This document shows positions 21,894 to 34,930 of a stretch of DNA of 64,000 nucleotides, one piece after another. Position 1 is the first letter of the stretch. Each line of letters opens with the position of its first letter. This stretch comes from Neodiprion pinetum (Eukaryota > Arthropoda > Insecta > Hymenoptera > Diprionidae). The position numbers were made by a program, and so were the translations under genes. The notes under the pieces were generated by a model. It made no database searches and was not told the DNA's origin. It worked only from the letters and a program-made list of their open reading frames with translations. The stretch covers positions 35,805,077-35,869,076 of the forward strand of contig NC_060233.1 of the NCBI RefSeq assembly GCF_021155775.2, written 5' to 3'.

Positions 21894-22686
21894 CTGTGGA
21901 AGACAAAATCAAGCACAAGATTCAGTCAGGCGTCCGAGGGGGAACGATGAACGAGTGTGAAGAGCAGTTATAATTCCTGGGTTAGAGTTCATCGCACCTT
22001 TTAAAATCTTGGACCAATAAATATTCCACTCTTACGCGATATTCAGTTTGTGTTTCATATAACGTTCAAATTCTGACAGTGGTTTAGTTCGATGGACGTT
22101 ATCGGTTTAAATTCAAGGCACCAACGCGTACCGTTTGTTTCTTTTTTTCGTTTTAAAACGAGATTTGCTAATTCACCGTGTAGTTCCACTGGAATCCAAT
22201 CTGAAAATTGTAATAGTTCGATGACTTTTTGCATGTAAAATTACTCGAACCCCTTCCAGAATAAATCCACTGCTTCTTGTTACGTTTTTTCTATCATCAC
22301 TGCAGAGCTGATCACTACTGACCGTGCACGAATTTCAAAGTACAAGTTATCGACGCAGCCGAGCGTTTTCTTTGAAACGGTAATGATGGATTTAACAAGT
22401 TTTTCTGCTGGTATATCCCCTGGTCGGTTGCTGTATACCTTATACACAGATGAATGCAAAATTTCACGCTCGAATGATTATCTCTCCATAGAGCCAGAGG
22501 GTAAAAAGAAAGGATTGCTCCGTAGATTGCCGGACAACTAACGTTTGCCGTTCTGCAAATCCACCGCGAAGCATCGCACTTGGGTCTTTACCACATCGAT
22601 TCGAATACCCGGATAAACGTTTTAGGGCAACATACCGTCGCCTATACTACGCCCCGTGATACCGGTCAGTGTATAGGATCACGTAC
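21894..22686 (-). other. pdm3: pdm3 intron
   Basis: 793 bp, AT-rich, with no second feature visible. Confidence 0.75.
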
Positions 22687-22864
22687 TTGTTCCATTTAAA
22701 TGTGCTTGCGCCTGAGCGGCCGCTTTGGCGTGGTCTACGGTGTCCGGAGGTGTGTTGGGTTCTCTTTGGGGCGAATTTCTCAGACCTCCCATAAGCATAT
22801 GGTGTTCGTGAAGAGCGGCTCCGGATCCCGGCTCAGGGCTTCCCGTGCTGCTTCTGTCGCTGTC
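22687..22864 (-). CDS. pdm3: pdm3 exon: most upstream coding exon recognised with confidence
   Basis: Acceptor TTCCTTGTTACAG before 22864; donor ACAA|GTACGT. It opens in phase 0 with DSDRSSTGSPEPGSGAALHE, then HHMLMGGLRNSPQREPNTPP and DTVDHAKAAAQAQAHLNGT. Ser/Pro-rich, probably disordered. No ATG precedes the acceptor in frame, so at least one more upstream exon is needed, unless a short isoform starts at the internal Met-Leu-Met. The upstream exon must end in phase 0. Confidence 0.85.
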
Positions 22865-25249
22865 CTGTAACAAGGAACGAGGAAAAGGTTGTAATGCAAG
22901 TCAACGGGGAGGCGCCGAGCGCGCAATGTCACGCAAAACCATTCGTTGCGTGATTAGAAAATGTTAGGATATGGCCTATCGCGTTTGTAACCTCGTGGGA
23001 AAATCTACGTGAAAGTAGGCAAGCCGGCTGCCGATCGGCTCTAAGGTTACGCGGTATAAGTATAACCCATTCAATGGAATTAAACGCGAATATAAGTGGG
23101 ACTGCAAGTGAGTAGCCGTTGGAATGTCGCCCGGCCTGCTGCTTGCCGCACATTTCTACGTCTTGTAGCGCGTTATCCGTTGCTGCACATTGCACGTTGC
23201 GACAGATAGCGTCATTCTACGGCAGCAGGTATACATATGTGTATATATATGTCATGTAGGTAAAAGGTGGGAGAAGAACACGCGCGCACACCTGAGGCTA
23301 TCCGTACTGAAAGGTTAACATCTTGACGTTTTCCACGAATAATCAAATTCAATTCCCAAATTCTCTTCTGATGTAATCGAACCTCTTCCCACCGAATCGT
23401 GTGTTTCTGAAAAATGAAGCGGTTCGTTCGCCACCTATACTTCAATTTACTGAAGATTATTGGCTGAAGGAAAAGTTTCGAACAACGCAGTTTCGTGATT
23501 ATTTAGCAGTGATTGAACCGTATTACAGAACATACTGATAGGACTGGCCAAATTTCAATGAGCAGTTTTTGGAGCCACACAGGCACGGCTATTTGCGAAA
23601 CGTACGCTACGTTCAATCAATTAGGGGGCAATACTTTTCGGTAAAAACATACGCGTCTGGCTGCTATTGGCAGTAGACGCGGAGTGGAAAATTTTAATAT
23701 GCATATAGACACGAAATTTTGCGACACACATACGATTTTCGTTGAAATTGTCAATTGCGTTTTCGGTTCGTTAGCGCGACGTTTGCGTATACGTTCTGCT
23801 TTTAAACAGCAGCGCCATCGGTAACCTGGGCAGCTGTTGAATGCCAGAATTAATTGTTCAACAATTATATTTATAAACTGTCGAACGGCGAACACGCGCC
23901 AAAGTCTCCCTGCGACTTTCGCCCACCTACAACACGCATCTGACGAGCCGTAGCGAAATTTCGTTCGATGCTTGGATGGTCCTCTAAACCGGAACAAATC
24001 GTATCGCTGTATATTACACACCCAGACTGCCGCCTGCGTATTAATTTGCCGCGATTCAACGCCGAGACGCTCTTAAGACGATAGCCAAGCACTAAATCAT
24101 CAACCGGCTCTGGTCGATGTTCGTAAATAAATTATAATCATCTACACCGACTCGGAGTGCCGCGTTCCCGGCAAACAAACGGTTCAAACCAGTTCGTCGC
24201 AGAGTTACTGCCACTTTGATACATTTTCACTATCGAATGAAAAAAAAATTATCAAATATATTACGAAGCAGATATGAATTTTTCAAGATCAACGATACGT
24301 AACGACCTCGTTCTGCTTACAGATCGCCCGTTAATCACGCATCTACGTATCGGGGGAAGATTTTACAAGAGTAATTACGGTGTTTGCCTTGCAAGATACC
24401 TACAACGTTCAGCCCGCCCCTCTTGTCTATGGCTTGATTCTTAGTAGGCAATTCAAATTACAATAAATCGATGGACCGGGTGTATAGCTGTAGGGGGGCT
24501 AGACGGGGTTTTGCAATGCCTTACTTAGTCTATCCGTTCCGTTCCTTCGTTCATTTTATACATATCGCTGTGCGATACTGACGCCGCTTATTTGCATAAT
24601 GGCATGGAAATATGCCGGAACGTGTATCGCCGTTCTGTGCCGCAAATTAACCGTTTCGATCTCTACAGACTGTGTATTAAACGTACGTAAAACAAGAGTT
24701 TGAGAGAAAGGAAATTTCAAAAAAATTATTAAAGAAAAATTTCCACAAATTATTTCTCAATTATACATTATGCATGTACGTATTCTTTGCCTCTCGATCC
24801 TTGTACGACAATATCGGGCATGAAAAATAAATTTGAAAAGATTCACGCGTACGTAATACCCGGCGCTTCCGTTTCGCTCTTCCTCATATTTTTTCAGCAT
24901 CGGTATCAGTCGTACGTTCAGTGTATGATATACCTACAAAAACAGTCGGTTAGGTGGAAAAATGGCAATTATAATACACGAGATGTGCGTGTGTACGTGT
25001 GTGTACGTACGCGGGTGTATACGCCTATAGAGGGTCGATACCCACTACCGAGAGCACGTGACGCGATGCGCAAAGGTTCGCAAATAATTCTTTTAATTGA
25101 AGCAGCGAGGTTCGCATAACATAGCAGGCCTTGATCAATGTGAGGGTTGGTCGGCTGGTCCCGATATGGGTGTAGTACGGGGGTGAAGTGAGGAGGGAGG
25201 AAGAGTGGGTGTTACACGAAGCCGTGAGCCGTCACTTGTATTTTTGCTT

Positions 25250-25273
25250 CCCCCCCCCCTCCCCCCCCCCCCC
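25250..25273. repeat. C-tract (10 C, T, 13 C)
   Basis: Nearly pure poly-C on the plus strand. Similar tracts lie at 43458-43472, 44621-44635, 62409-62426 and 62468-62479. Confidence 0.9.
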
Positions 25274-25507
25274 GCCATTTTTGTATTTTATTTTTTTTAC
25301 TGCCTCTTCCCTCCATTTTCCAACTCTCGCCACTCCACGCTCGACTGCTACGGACAGTAACAAAAACGAATGCCCCTTTTCAGCATACGTTAATCTCGTT
25401 CATATTGCATAAAAAATATATAAAATCCGTCGAAAGCCAACGAATGACAATCGCTCGCGTGTGGATACATAAAACCTGGACGTTTAATTTTTTCTCTTTT
25501 GGTATAA

Positions 25508-25510
<3 letters not shown>

Positions 25511-25541
<31 letters not shown>
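25511..25541. repeat. (TC)15 microsatellite
   Basis: Pure TC dinucleotide repeat followed by a T run. Confidence 0.95.
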
Positions 25542-25547
<6 letters not shown>

Positions 25548-27719
25548 CGTCGTCGCTCATCGCGGGTTCAGCGTAAATTCGCGAACGGCGAGAACGTATC
25601 GGAAGGGTGTATGTAACTCCGGCTGCATATTACATACTTAATTGACGTGGAGATAGGGGAGCGAGGCTCGGCGTTTGGCACATAAATTTGTCGGGGTTAA
25701 GTCAGTCGTTCGAGAGGAGATCGTCGATAGGGCTGCGGAAAAGGCATGGGATAATTTTAAGCCGCGGAAGAATTTATATTTATGGCTATTCCGGAGCGAG
25801 CCAACTATGGCAGCGGCGCGCATAGAGACGTAAGAATTAATTATAATCAGTCGGATTGGATCGTAAAAGCTGTTTGCGTTTCTCACGATCGAAAAGAATT
25901 TTTTCTCCTACCGCCAAATTTTATCCCCCTCCCCCGAAGCGCTTTCGCTTTCGCCTTCGAATAGAATAACGTCTAGACGAAGAAATCCTCGAATCTTACC
26001 CAAATGAATTATTAATCACATGACGTCGTCATTATTCTCGGTCGGTTGGAATCCCCCACAAAATTTCCCGTGATGTCATCCACTTTGGCGCCGATTTCAT
26101 ATCCGTTTTCAAAACAACGAAGAATCTTCCCAATTAACCTCTCCGTTTTATCGGTGGTTTTTTATTCCCCCAGGCTCCGCGGGGGTTTTCTTTAGTTTTC
26201 CTGTCTCCTTTCTTGCGTTCTCATAGTTGAACATGGGTATAATACAAAAGCGCGAGTAGATAGCAGATAGCTTCGATTCTGCGAATTTAAGGGTTTGATC
26301 GTTCGGAACGAGGGGGTGGAAAGAGGCCGGGGGATAAAGTATGGAAGTGGATAAATAGTATCGAAAAAAAAGGATCAAGTAAGTCTCGTTCATCCCCCGC
26401 GGTGTTCAGAATAGTGCCGGATGCGCGATATCGGCGCAGGCATGTTGGTGGACCATACGATTTAGCCCACGGATGCATGGATATACATACATATATATAT
26501 ATATATATATATTGTATATGTGGTGAAGCAGCAATACCGTGCCGTAGTGTAGGTTGTAAATTTACATGAAACCATACAGCGTTCGACAACAAAAAATCGT
26601 TAGCAGACTGCGCCCCATCTCGCTAATGCGAAAAATGCTGCAACTGCACTCGGTGAGATAAAAAAAAAAAAAAAAATAAACAAAAACCAAAAAAAAACAA
26701 ACGCCAGATTCCGACGAAAAAACGAGGAATAAAGAAAAAATGAACATTCGAGAGAGTAAAAATGGAAGGAGAAAAAAAAACGTTACAATAAACATTACTT
26801 ATCGCAAGCCGGTTCAACGTATTGTACTCGTACCTACCCTACCTACTGCACAACAATGCTGCAACACGCGCGACTTGCGTGCATGTATACAGATTGCAGA
26901 GTATACGCAAGCAGTCACACCGACGCGTTATAGACATTGGCGAAAACACAAGTTTTTTGCAATAAAGTAATTTAACCGGTTGAGTTATGGGTAATTCCTG
27001 TGGCGCGCCTGGTACGCCCATTGATTAGTATTAATGACTTGAGCTGCACTCATTTCGCCCGAATAAAAGTAATTGGATTTGGCTTCGAACCCGCGCCGCT
27101 CGAGCAACCAACTGTACGTACATATATCGTATATAATACGTATATACGTATACACGTATACACGTATATACGTATACGTACAAAGATACACACACACGCC
27201 AGGTTATACAATACACCGCGTCTAGGTACGAAACCGTTGCTCCTGCCGGCGGGTGTAAAAATACATTAATATCTGTTTGCGCCTAATGTAAACGATAGGT
27301 TTCGCACACCGGAGACTAACAACTAATATCCATCCTGTACGCAGTTTCCACTCCCATTTCCGTACTTGACGAACTCGAGCTGGCTGGGTATACGGAAAAT
27401 CGCAGCTATTGTATACCTACGTCACGTTCGATAACCGCTTACGGAATTGCGATAATCATATCATACCCACGAATCAGGAATCAGGGATCGACTCCGGCTT
27501 TTATTATGCGCGATATCGAGTGTCGAGAACTGACCGTCCAGTCCCTCGAGTATCTCTCCGGAACAGAGCGGTGCTGCTTTGTCTGTAAGTGTAATTAGTC
27601 CGGCGCGAGGGTGAGTAGGAGGAAGTGGGGGGCGTTCGGCCTCGGAAAGAGGCCCGCGAGGGGTGGTTGGAGGGGCGGCGGAGGAGGAGGTGAAAGGGTG
27701 GCTCATCCTGCCCCCACCT

Positions 27720-27734
27720 TATTTATATGCAAAT
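27720..27734 (-). promoter_or_regulatory. Octamer fused to a TATA-like box
   Basis: The minus strand reads ATTTGCATATAAATAAGG: a perfect POU octamer directly followed by TATAAATA, with the last octamer base shared. An ATG opens 14 nt downstream, too close to a TATA box to be the start codon of a transcript begun there. A transcription start near 27690 would be expected if the box is used. Confidence 0.3.
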
Positions 27735-28090
27735 GAGCTTCATTTCGCGATATTAATGTTCCACCCTGCTCGGTCACCCCACGGACCCCGAGGGGTGTAG
27801 GGGGAGGTTGGACGCCCGGAGAAAAGGGTTTGGTCGCGCGTTCATATGTTTACGGTATTTTCATACGGTCCAGCGCCGAGATACCGATGGTCGAAAATAT
27901 TTTACGGACAAGGCGCGCGGATCACCGTATTTTCTTCGTTTTCTCTTCATTTCTTGTCACACGATTCAGTTTCAAGAACTACGAGTCGATACGCGGACGC
28001 AGCCCTTAGGGTATCCTGCGGGCGGTGAAATTTGCGGCTAGCAGTTCGACGGGGTTACCGGAACTCAATATTCTCGCGGTCTTGGCGGAA

Positions 28091-28108
28091 ATATATACCC
28101 ATGCAAAT
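28091..28108 (-). promoter_or_regulatory. Second octamer followed by TATA-like box
   Basis: The minus strand reads ATTTGCATGGGTATATAT: an octamer and, 3 nt on, a TATATAT run. Same order and strand as the pair at 27720-27734, 374 bp away. Confidence 0.3.
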
Positions 28109-28849
28109 CACAGGTACTTAATTGGCAAGGAAGAATAGGGCTTTGCCTTGGAACAAAGGGTTTCATTGTGGCCATTCGCCGATGGCCCCCGAGGAGAAGC
28201 TCGCGCGGGGGTGAAACGAATTTCGGTGGTACCGTTGCTGCAGGGTGGCCTTTTAATACCGGCGTATTTGCTTGCTTGGATCCGGAGAAAAGCGGTTGCG
28301 GAATCAATTCGATCGCGAGATTCGTTAACGACGATATTGCCCGCCGCGAAAGGTAATCGGAATCGAATTTAGGTCACGCCTCGCAAATTCCGTCATGCCC
28401 TATGATTTTCGCCAGTCGATCGATCGCTTTTTCCAGCAGATTCCGTTAATACAAACGAATCAAGCGTGACGCGAGATCGGTTATCTCATACCGAGCAACG
28501 AATTTTTGTCCACCCTGATTTTCGTCGGTTGAAATGAAACTTTGATACTCGAGCTAAATCGACGGAGGTATACGTTTCCTATACGTATACACTCGATTCG
28601 CGTTCACCAAGTGGCGTGGCGGTCCGGGTAACGCCGGCATTGGGTAGACAGACCCCCATCAAGCCCCGATGGGGTAAATTAACAACAGACGAGCTACTTG
28701 AAACATTACCGAGCTCCCGGCCAACCGGAATGGAGAGGGTAGTCTGGGGGCGAAGCTACCTTACTCAACATAAATTAGAACTGATAGAAAGGGTAGATTG
28801 CGACTGCTGAACATATCTACTTGCGGCGAGAGAATAATTTTCCAAATAT

Positions 28850-29021
28850 CCATTCTTACGTAACACACGCGCGAACACGCATACATACATACATACATAC
28901 AAATACACGTATAAAAATGTATAACGATGTTTACGAAACGATATTATTACACATATAACACATTAAACGCGTATACGGAGGATGAATATTCACGGGATAT
29001 TTTTTCATTATTCCTCTTTTC

Positions 29022-29053
<32 letters not shown>

Positions 29054-32000
29054 TATCCCCCACCCCCCCCCCAACTCTGTTATCGAAGTTTGATTTTATG
29101 CATAAGAATGGCGGTCATTAATAATCATGAGTACTAATTAATATAATGGCGAGTATTAGCTTCATTATTGCAGAAACAAGTTTTATAAAATTTTAATTGG
29201 AGAAGGGTCGGAAGCACAGGGCCGCCCGTACGACTAAATATACCTATACCAGTATCTGGAGGCACTCGGCAGGGACGCAACTTTAAATCATTACGATCGA
29301 ACGAAAATTTTCATCGTTTTCCTGTTTTTTCATAATAATATATATCACGTTTGAAAGAAAAATCAAAAGGTATGTATACTCGGCCGGTAGGTAAAAAGAA
29401 ACCATCAAATGCATCCATCCGCAAGAAATGCAGATACTGCATGTATACATTATACATATACGCATATAATATATTTCCAACCACATGGCAGGGAAATGAC
29501 CATTTTATGGACATTAAATCGATCGACCATGAGTCATTACATGTACAACAAACGTATTATAGTGACAGAATGTATTAATTTTCGATCAATACACCGGACA
29601 CGTCGTTAGTCATAGACGAAAAGCCAATAAAAATTAACCCGCATCTTTCTGATTCGATCACGCTATTCTAAAACCGCCAGATGTTCGGGGCGATTTTTCC
29701 AACCGAAAGATCACGGCTTCTCGGAATCCGCAAGCCCGAAGAATGCGTGGGGCGAATCTATCGCTATTCCACTTGTTTAGATAGGTCTGGAGAAAGGGAG
29801 AATGAGCGGCGGGGTGGGGGGTGGGGGGGGTGGCAGGGGAGGGGGCGAAAGCATGAATATACATGACCCCGCCTGCCGCCAACCCTTACTCTACAACTCG
29901 GGACTCTGCTTACATTATTGTATATCTAATTCCGGAAGTGGTTCTCAAAATTTTGCCAAACATGTTCGGAGCTAATTATACCTCGATTTCCAGCCACCTT
30001 TGAGATAATTGAGAACCTCTGTCACTCGCGGCATTATGCAAGCAGACTACATATTATATATTCGGCACCGAATTCAATTAAGTTTGGTTAGACCATCCCC
30101 GGCATCTATATAACTAAACTCGGCAGAAGCACTCTTCGTTCGAACGAATGACCGATCTCTGCACCGCGTCTCTGTACTACGTGCATACATGGTATAGGTA
30201 TACGTACCTACGAACCCGCTCCATCCCAATTCTTGCTACCCTCCGATTCAACTTTTCTTCGACGTCTCGAAGTGTAATAATGTACGAGGCTTTGCCAAAC
30301 GTAGTCTCGGTATCAGAAAACCGAAAAAGCTCGCTAACCGAGTGATCGAAAATCAGTAGAAAATGATCGGGGAAGGATGTACGATTCTAAGCGGAATTTA
30401 TCTCGCAAGCTTATTGAAATAATTTTTCGCCGCGTTAAATATAGGGCGTAATTTAGGAGAGAAATTTAATCGTTATTACTGATAAAAATTCGTGCCTCTC
30501 TGTACGTTGCAGTTTCTCAAGAACCGGGATTATCACCGGTTATAATATCGGCAATTAGTATCTCTACCCTGAAACTGCGTACGATCTTGATCCGTGCAAC
30601 CGAATGGGTAATTAATGTAAGAACTATGCGGTTGAGAGCGATATTCGAAGTAGGGTGTTGAAGGGGAACGAAAAGGGGGGGGGATTGAGTAGGTATAAAA
30701 AAAAGGGCGAGTGCAGAGCAGATCTGCGATTCGCGGCGCAGAACGTGGGGGGAGGACGAAGGGGATAAAACGGAGAACAGTAATGACAGAGAATTACGCA
30801 CTCCTGGACCGACGATGAAACATTGCCCGTGTATATGCCAGCTTACGGCACTGACACTTAGTGCAGTTCAATTGCGATACAGTTGAATAATTCGATTAAT
30901 TAAAAAATATACCTGCATTAGCAGCGTGTGGGTTGATCCGCGTGCGCACCGATAGTATTTTAGAATGATTTTTTACCGGTGTGTTGAAAGTTGGAAAGTT
31001 GGAAAGGTGGAAAGGTGTGTACAGAACCGTAGCACGGGAGGTCAGGTTGAGAATCGCCCCGAGTGCAGTGAGAGTGCAGTTGTTGATGGGGAATTAGCTA
31101 CTGATAGCTGATATACGTGGCACTCGAAATTCCGCCGGCGTCTCTGATTACTTGATTATGAGTTTCGAGCGAACGATGTATGTACGCGTTGCCCGCGCGA
31201 TTGCAAATTGGGACAGACGAGATTTACCGACTTTTTTCACCCTTTCCAGGCAGCGGCAGCTCTAAATTCTACGATTGAAAAACTCCCCGTCACTGCCACT
31301 CACGCACGCGCTATCTTTGTATATCCGCACCACTAATGACACCAAACGATAGGTATATACCCACCTTACACCGTATCGTCGCGTATCCCTCCGATGCGTT
31401 CGGCTTAATTAAATGACGATATAAACTGACCCCTCGAGTGGATAGAGGCGAGTACGGATGAGCGAAAAGTGCGGCGAGGTAGCCGTACGATTAAATATGA
31501 ATTAGTGTGTGACGGTAGACGGCAGGCGGCAGGGTTGAAATCACTCAGCGCACCACTTACGTTCATCAAAAAAGGTGTTCTCAGCCTACGAGCATTAGAA
31601 ATGAAACATCATTTGGCTCTCTCTCTCTGTACGTTTTACCTATACGTCACTTTGCTCGTTAATGGCAAGAAAAAAGAAGAAATACAAAAATTGGATGGGC
31701 TGACAGAACGGCGAGGAAACCCACTGTGGGGTTGGAAAAATTTTCTCACATATTACGAGGTTCAAGTTAGCAACGTCAACGTAACGAAACATAAGGGAAA
31801 AATCATTATTTTTCAATTTTATAATCACTCGACGAGTTGGATATTCAAAATAAGAGTTTGTTTTGCTTGTCACGTTCGACTGAACTTCGGACATTGCTAA
31901 GGGTGCGAAGTAACGATTTTTCCTGAATATGCATCGTTAATGCAACGGTACTATCTTCATCCTCATCGCGTATCAGGCTATCCGCTTTTCCGTCCTTGAC

Positions 32001-34699
32001 ATATTTTTCAAAACCGTGAGCATTACACCAGTTTAACTTGAGATATTTTTGTCCTTTTGATAAAATGTAGCAAAGTGTCATTGAATCTGTGAATCTTCAA
32101 TGACAAGGTTTGCAAGGGTCGCTTTTGCTGCGTCAGTTCGCACAAGAGAGTTCGTATACATATTTGATACGAAAGAAAATTATCCGTAATCGAACGATTC
32201 GTACGACGGTTTTAAGTGGCAAACCAAGCGGAGCTTAACCCGGCGTCTGCGGATACTGAAATTAATATACCTCCAGTCTATAAAAATCGTTCCATGAATA
32301 AATATCATTGTTCGTTTATACCACGGGTGTACTATAGGTGGGTATAATCGAGTATTCCGGTTCTGCAGGCGTTAAAAAATAAAAGACGACTACCGTACCT
32401 TCCAGACTCATTGAGGATATTATAATTTCCTCCCCGAATATAATGACGATAATAATAACCCGTTAATTAAAGCTGCTGATTTATGCCTTTCATATTATAA
32501 TTACCCGCCGAACTCGACTCCATAGGTACCGCGAGTAAATTCAAACCCGACCATCTTCAAACCTGCGAAAAGATAACAAAGCGAATAAATTAATTTGGGA
32601 AGGAAAAACGACGATCAGCGTGTGCTTCTTACTATTCGGTCCGACATTTATTCGTTCTCGTTGAACCCGTTTCTCAGTTACTTGGGTATTGAAATGACGT
32701 AGTTCGAGTCATCGCTACAGTCATCGTGCACTTAGTCATCGACTCATCAATCAGCACGAAGCATAAAAAAGAGCTTCTCAATACGTAGTTTGAACCTCGT
32801 TCAGAAGCGTTGGGCAAAGAATTGCGGCGTAACTCCGGCTCGACCGTGTAGCGTAAGAAGCTGTTAATCTTCGGTAATAAACTGAATTTTCATTATAATA
32901 CGAGGCATGAATATGCAGCGGCAATGATGGTGTTAATATCCCGGTATGCATCTTCCCGTGCGTTACACTCTGTTGAGTATCTCTCGCCTGAATCCGAAGT
33001 ACTTTCTCTGGATTTTGTGCGGAGGTTGCCACTCATCTACTAGACCGAGCTTTCGAAAGTTCTGCCGATGCGTCTGCGGTACTCCTCTGCTAGCTTTTCT
33101 GGGTTTGTAAATTTATTACATTTAACGCTAGCGCCTAAGTGAATTCAGGCTAGCGGCTGCCGCGATAAACCGAAGTGTATTTCAAGCGAAAGAATCATTT
33201 CGATAAAATACCAAGGAATACGATTGAGTTCCTGCAAATTACGCGCGAAGATGAGAGACGCGGGAGATGGTTGATCACGTTTGTAAATGTTCGCCTCTGT
33301 AGGTACAACGTCGTTGTACTTTTGTCGAAGAGACAAAAAGATCGGCACCGTGACTTAGCGTCAGCTCTCGAGGAGAAGATTCGCTTTTGAAATGTGAACG
33401 GAAACTCGTGTAACGTTTACTCGAAAGTTAAACAAAGTGCAAACAAAGTTATGCTTAATTTCGGCTATATAACCCCGAATAAATTACTTGTAAGTCCGCG
33501 TTTATGTACCGTAAATAAGTAAATAATTCATTCTCTAACTCGCTTGGCAGGCGTAAAAGGGGTTGGGAAATCTGCATAATATCGGTAATGCTCAAAATGC
33601 GAGTCGCGTAGCTACCTTGCTTACCTCGCACCACTCTCCTCTCCTCTCCTCTCCTCTCCTCTCCTCACCTCACCTCACCACCCTATCCGCAAGCCCACGT
33701 CAACTAAAACTTAATTATAATTAATTAATGCGACTGCTAACTCGGCGGGAACGGACAACTATTGACTAAACTTGTATACCGAATCAGTCCTATTTTATTA
33801 AACAAAACAACTTCACCTCCTCCGACTCTCGACGCTCTTGCGAGAAACGGCGGAAAGATCGGCGGCGCTTGCTACCAGAATAATTACGGCTGAATGATCG
33901 ATTTCATTCATTCGCCATAAAAAAAAAAAATTCCACTCCCTCTCATTCGCCCCCAAACTTCCACATAAACGTTTCGAGTTTCGGTAAATTCGCAGGACAT
34001 AACATTCTCCGCTGACTGTGGCACTAAGTCTATGGCTCTATACAGTGCGTAATTAGAAACCTTTGTGCAAAATGAATACTGTTAATTAACGTTCCTAAAA
34101 AGACATTATACCTGCTACCGGCAACCGTGTATATTGTACATGGCCTTCGCCAAACTCACCTATTATTTGACCAAGCTACTGGTTTAGCGAATAAACAATT
34201 AATACTCCATCGTATCGTGCGTCATGTTATACGAGGGGAATGACGGTGTCACGTGTGATAATTTGCGTAGACTTCTATTGTATATCCTCTCTTTCAGTTT
34301 AGGCCTGGATTTCAGATACAAATTTATGAGGCATTCCACGTCAAATCTGCAACCATGTATCATCAGTGGTTAAAAAAATCTGAAAAAAAGTTCCGAGACC
34401 GAGTGGTAAATGTCTGTTTCAGCATTATGCTAAAAAATTATAAAAAATCGAAGGGAGTGAGGTGCAAGAGTTGTCGTTTTTTGACGAGACAAGTTATCGG
34501 AGTGGTGAAAAGTGGAAAGTGCAGTGCCGCGATGGAAAATTTGCACAGATAGTCGAGACAGGCGTATGAACGTAACACCTTCGGTGTGTCTCTCGTATTC
34601 CTGCGGCAGGGCCGTAACGTTACTAAATGTAAGCAGCAAGCGAAGGAATAATAGCGAGCCAGGCCTACGAACATTCATTTATCTTAGTTTATTGCCAAC
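28850..34699. other. Upstream non-coding DNA, simple repeats only
   Basis: ATAC repeat at 28881-28900, T30 at 29023-29052 followed by a C-rich run, and a CTCCT pentanucleotide repeat at about 33640-33680. A 143-codon plus-strand frame at 31469-31900 has no recognisable domain. I see no gene. Confidence 0.55.
29023..29052. repeat. Poly-T (30 T)
   Basis: Uninterrupted homopolymer, followed by a C-rich run to about 29072. Could be the tail of an old minus-strand retroposed insert, but no body is recognisable. Confidence 0.9.
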
Positions 34700-34737
34700 T
34701 GCGAGGAAACAAACACCGTTGGAATACGCAACGACGC

Positions 34738-34930
34738 GCCATTAACCCCTCGGTCGCGTTGCCAACCTGAGCTTAACTGTGTCTATCTCGCTTTACGCGA
34801 AGCCCAGAGAGAGAGAGAGAGAGAGAGAGGGAGGTTGAAAGAGGAGAGGAGCCGAGAGAGCGAGGGAGAGAAGTGGCGGGAGGTCGCGGAATGAAAGGGG
34901 AAAGGAGAGAGACGCCGCGACGCGAACAGT
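34738..34930. promoter_or_regulatory. GAGA-rich cluster with a PHO-type core
   Basis: (GA)12 at 34806-34829 continues into GAGGAGAGGAGCCGAGAGAG and more GAGA cores up to about 34905. GCCATTA (a Pleiohomeotic-type core) lies at 34738-34744. In insects GAGA and PHO sites together mark Polycomb response elements and some promoters, and pdm-class genes are plausible Polycomb targets. Function is inferred only from motif content. Confidence 0.25.

Larger units (their letters stand above)
14168..22864 (-). other. pdm3: pdm3 / POU6F-like gene, recognised coding portion
   Basis: Ten minus-strand exons join without a frame break: lengths 178, 159, 192, 162, 302, 223, 181, 84, 137 and 128 nt, total 1,746 nt, or 581 codons plus TAA. 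Every junction has a GT donor and AG acceptor with matching phase, which is strong internal support. The protein is a nuclear sequence-specific transcription factor. The first 400 residues are rich in Ser, Thr, Gln, Asn and Ala, followed by a POU-specific domain (about 421-492), a linker (about 493-512) and a POU homeodomain (about 513-572). The class VI signatures are the SLGLTQTQVGQAL and GPAYSQSAICRFEKLDITPKSAQ cores, KKRKRRTSFTPQALE and the WFCNKRQALKNT helix; POU classes I-V have a different homeodomain tail. In Drosophila, pdm3 acts in neuronal identity and axon targeting. The 5' coding end is missing because the first exon here opens in phase 0 without an ATG. Confidence 0.95.
22865..27600. 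other. Upstream/first-intron DNA of pdm3, no gene supported
   Basis: Non-coding. Contents: an octamer ATTTGCAT at 24590; a C-tract at 25250-25273; (TC)15 at 25511-25541; an AT repeat at 26491-26512; an A-rich stretch at about 26660-26700; and a TATACG-type simple repeat at about 27118-27185. Open frames are short and have no domain. Confidence 0.6.

Noticed and set aside
27061..27110. GGTTCGAAGCC, resembling a tRNA B box, on the minus strand
   Set aside because: No pairing T stem, acceptor stem or A box can be folded around it.
31469..31900. 143-codon plus frame with an internal Met followed by a hydrophobic, signal-like stretch
   Set aside because: No family resemblance and an isolated context; not enough to call a gene.
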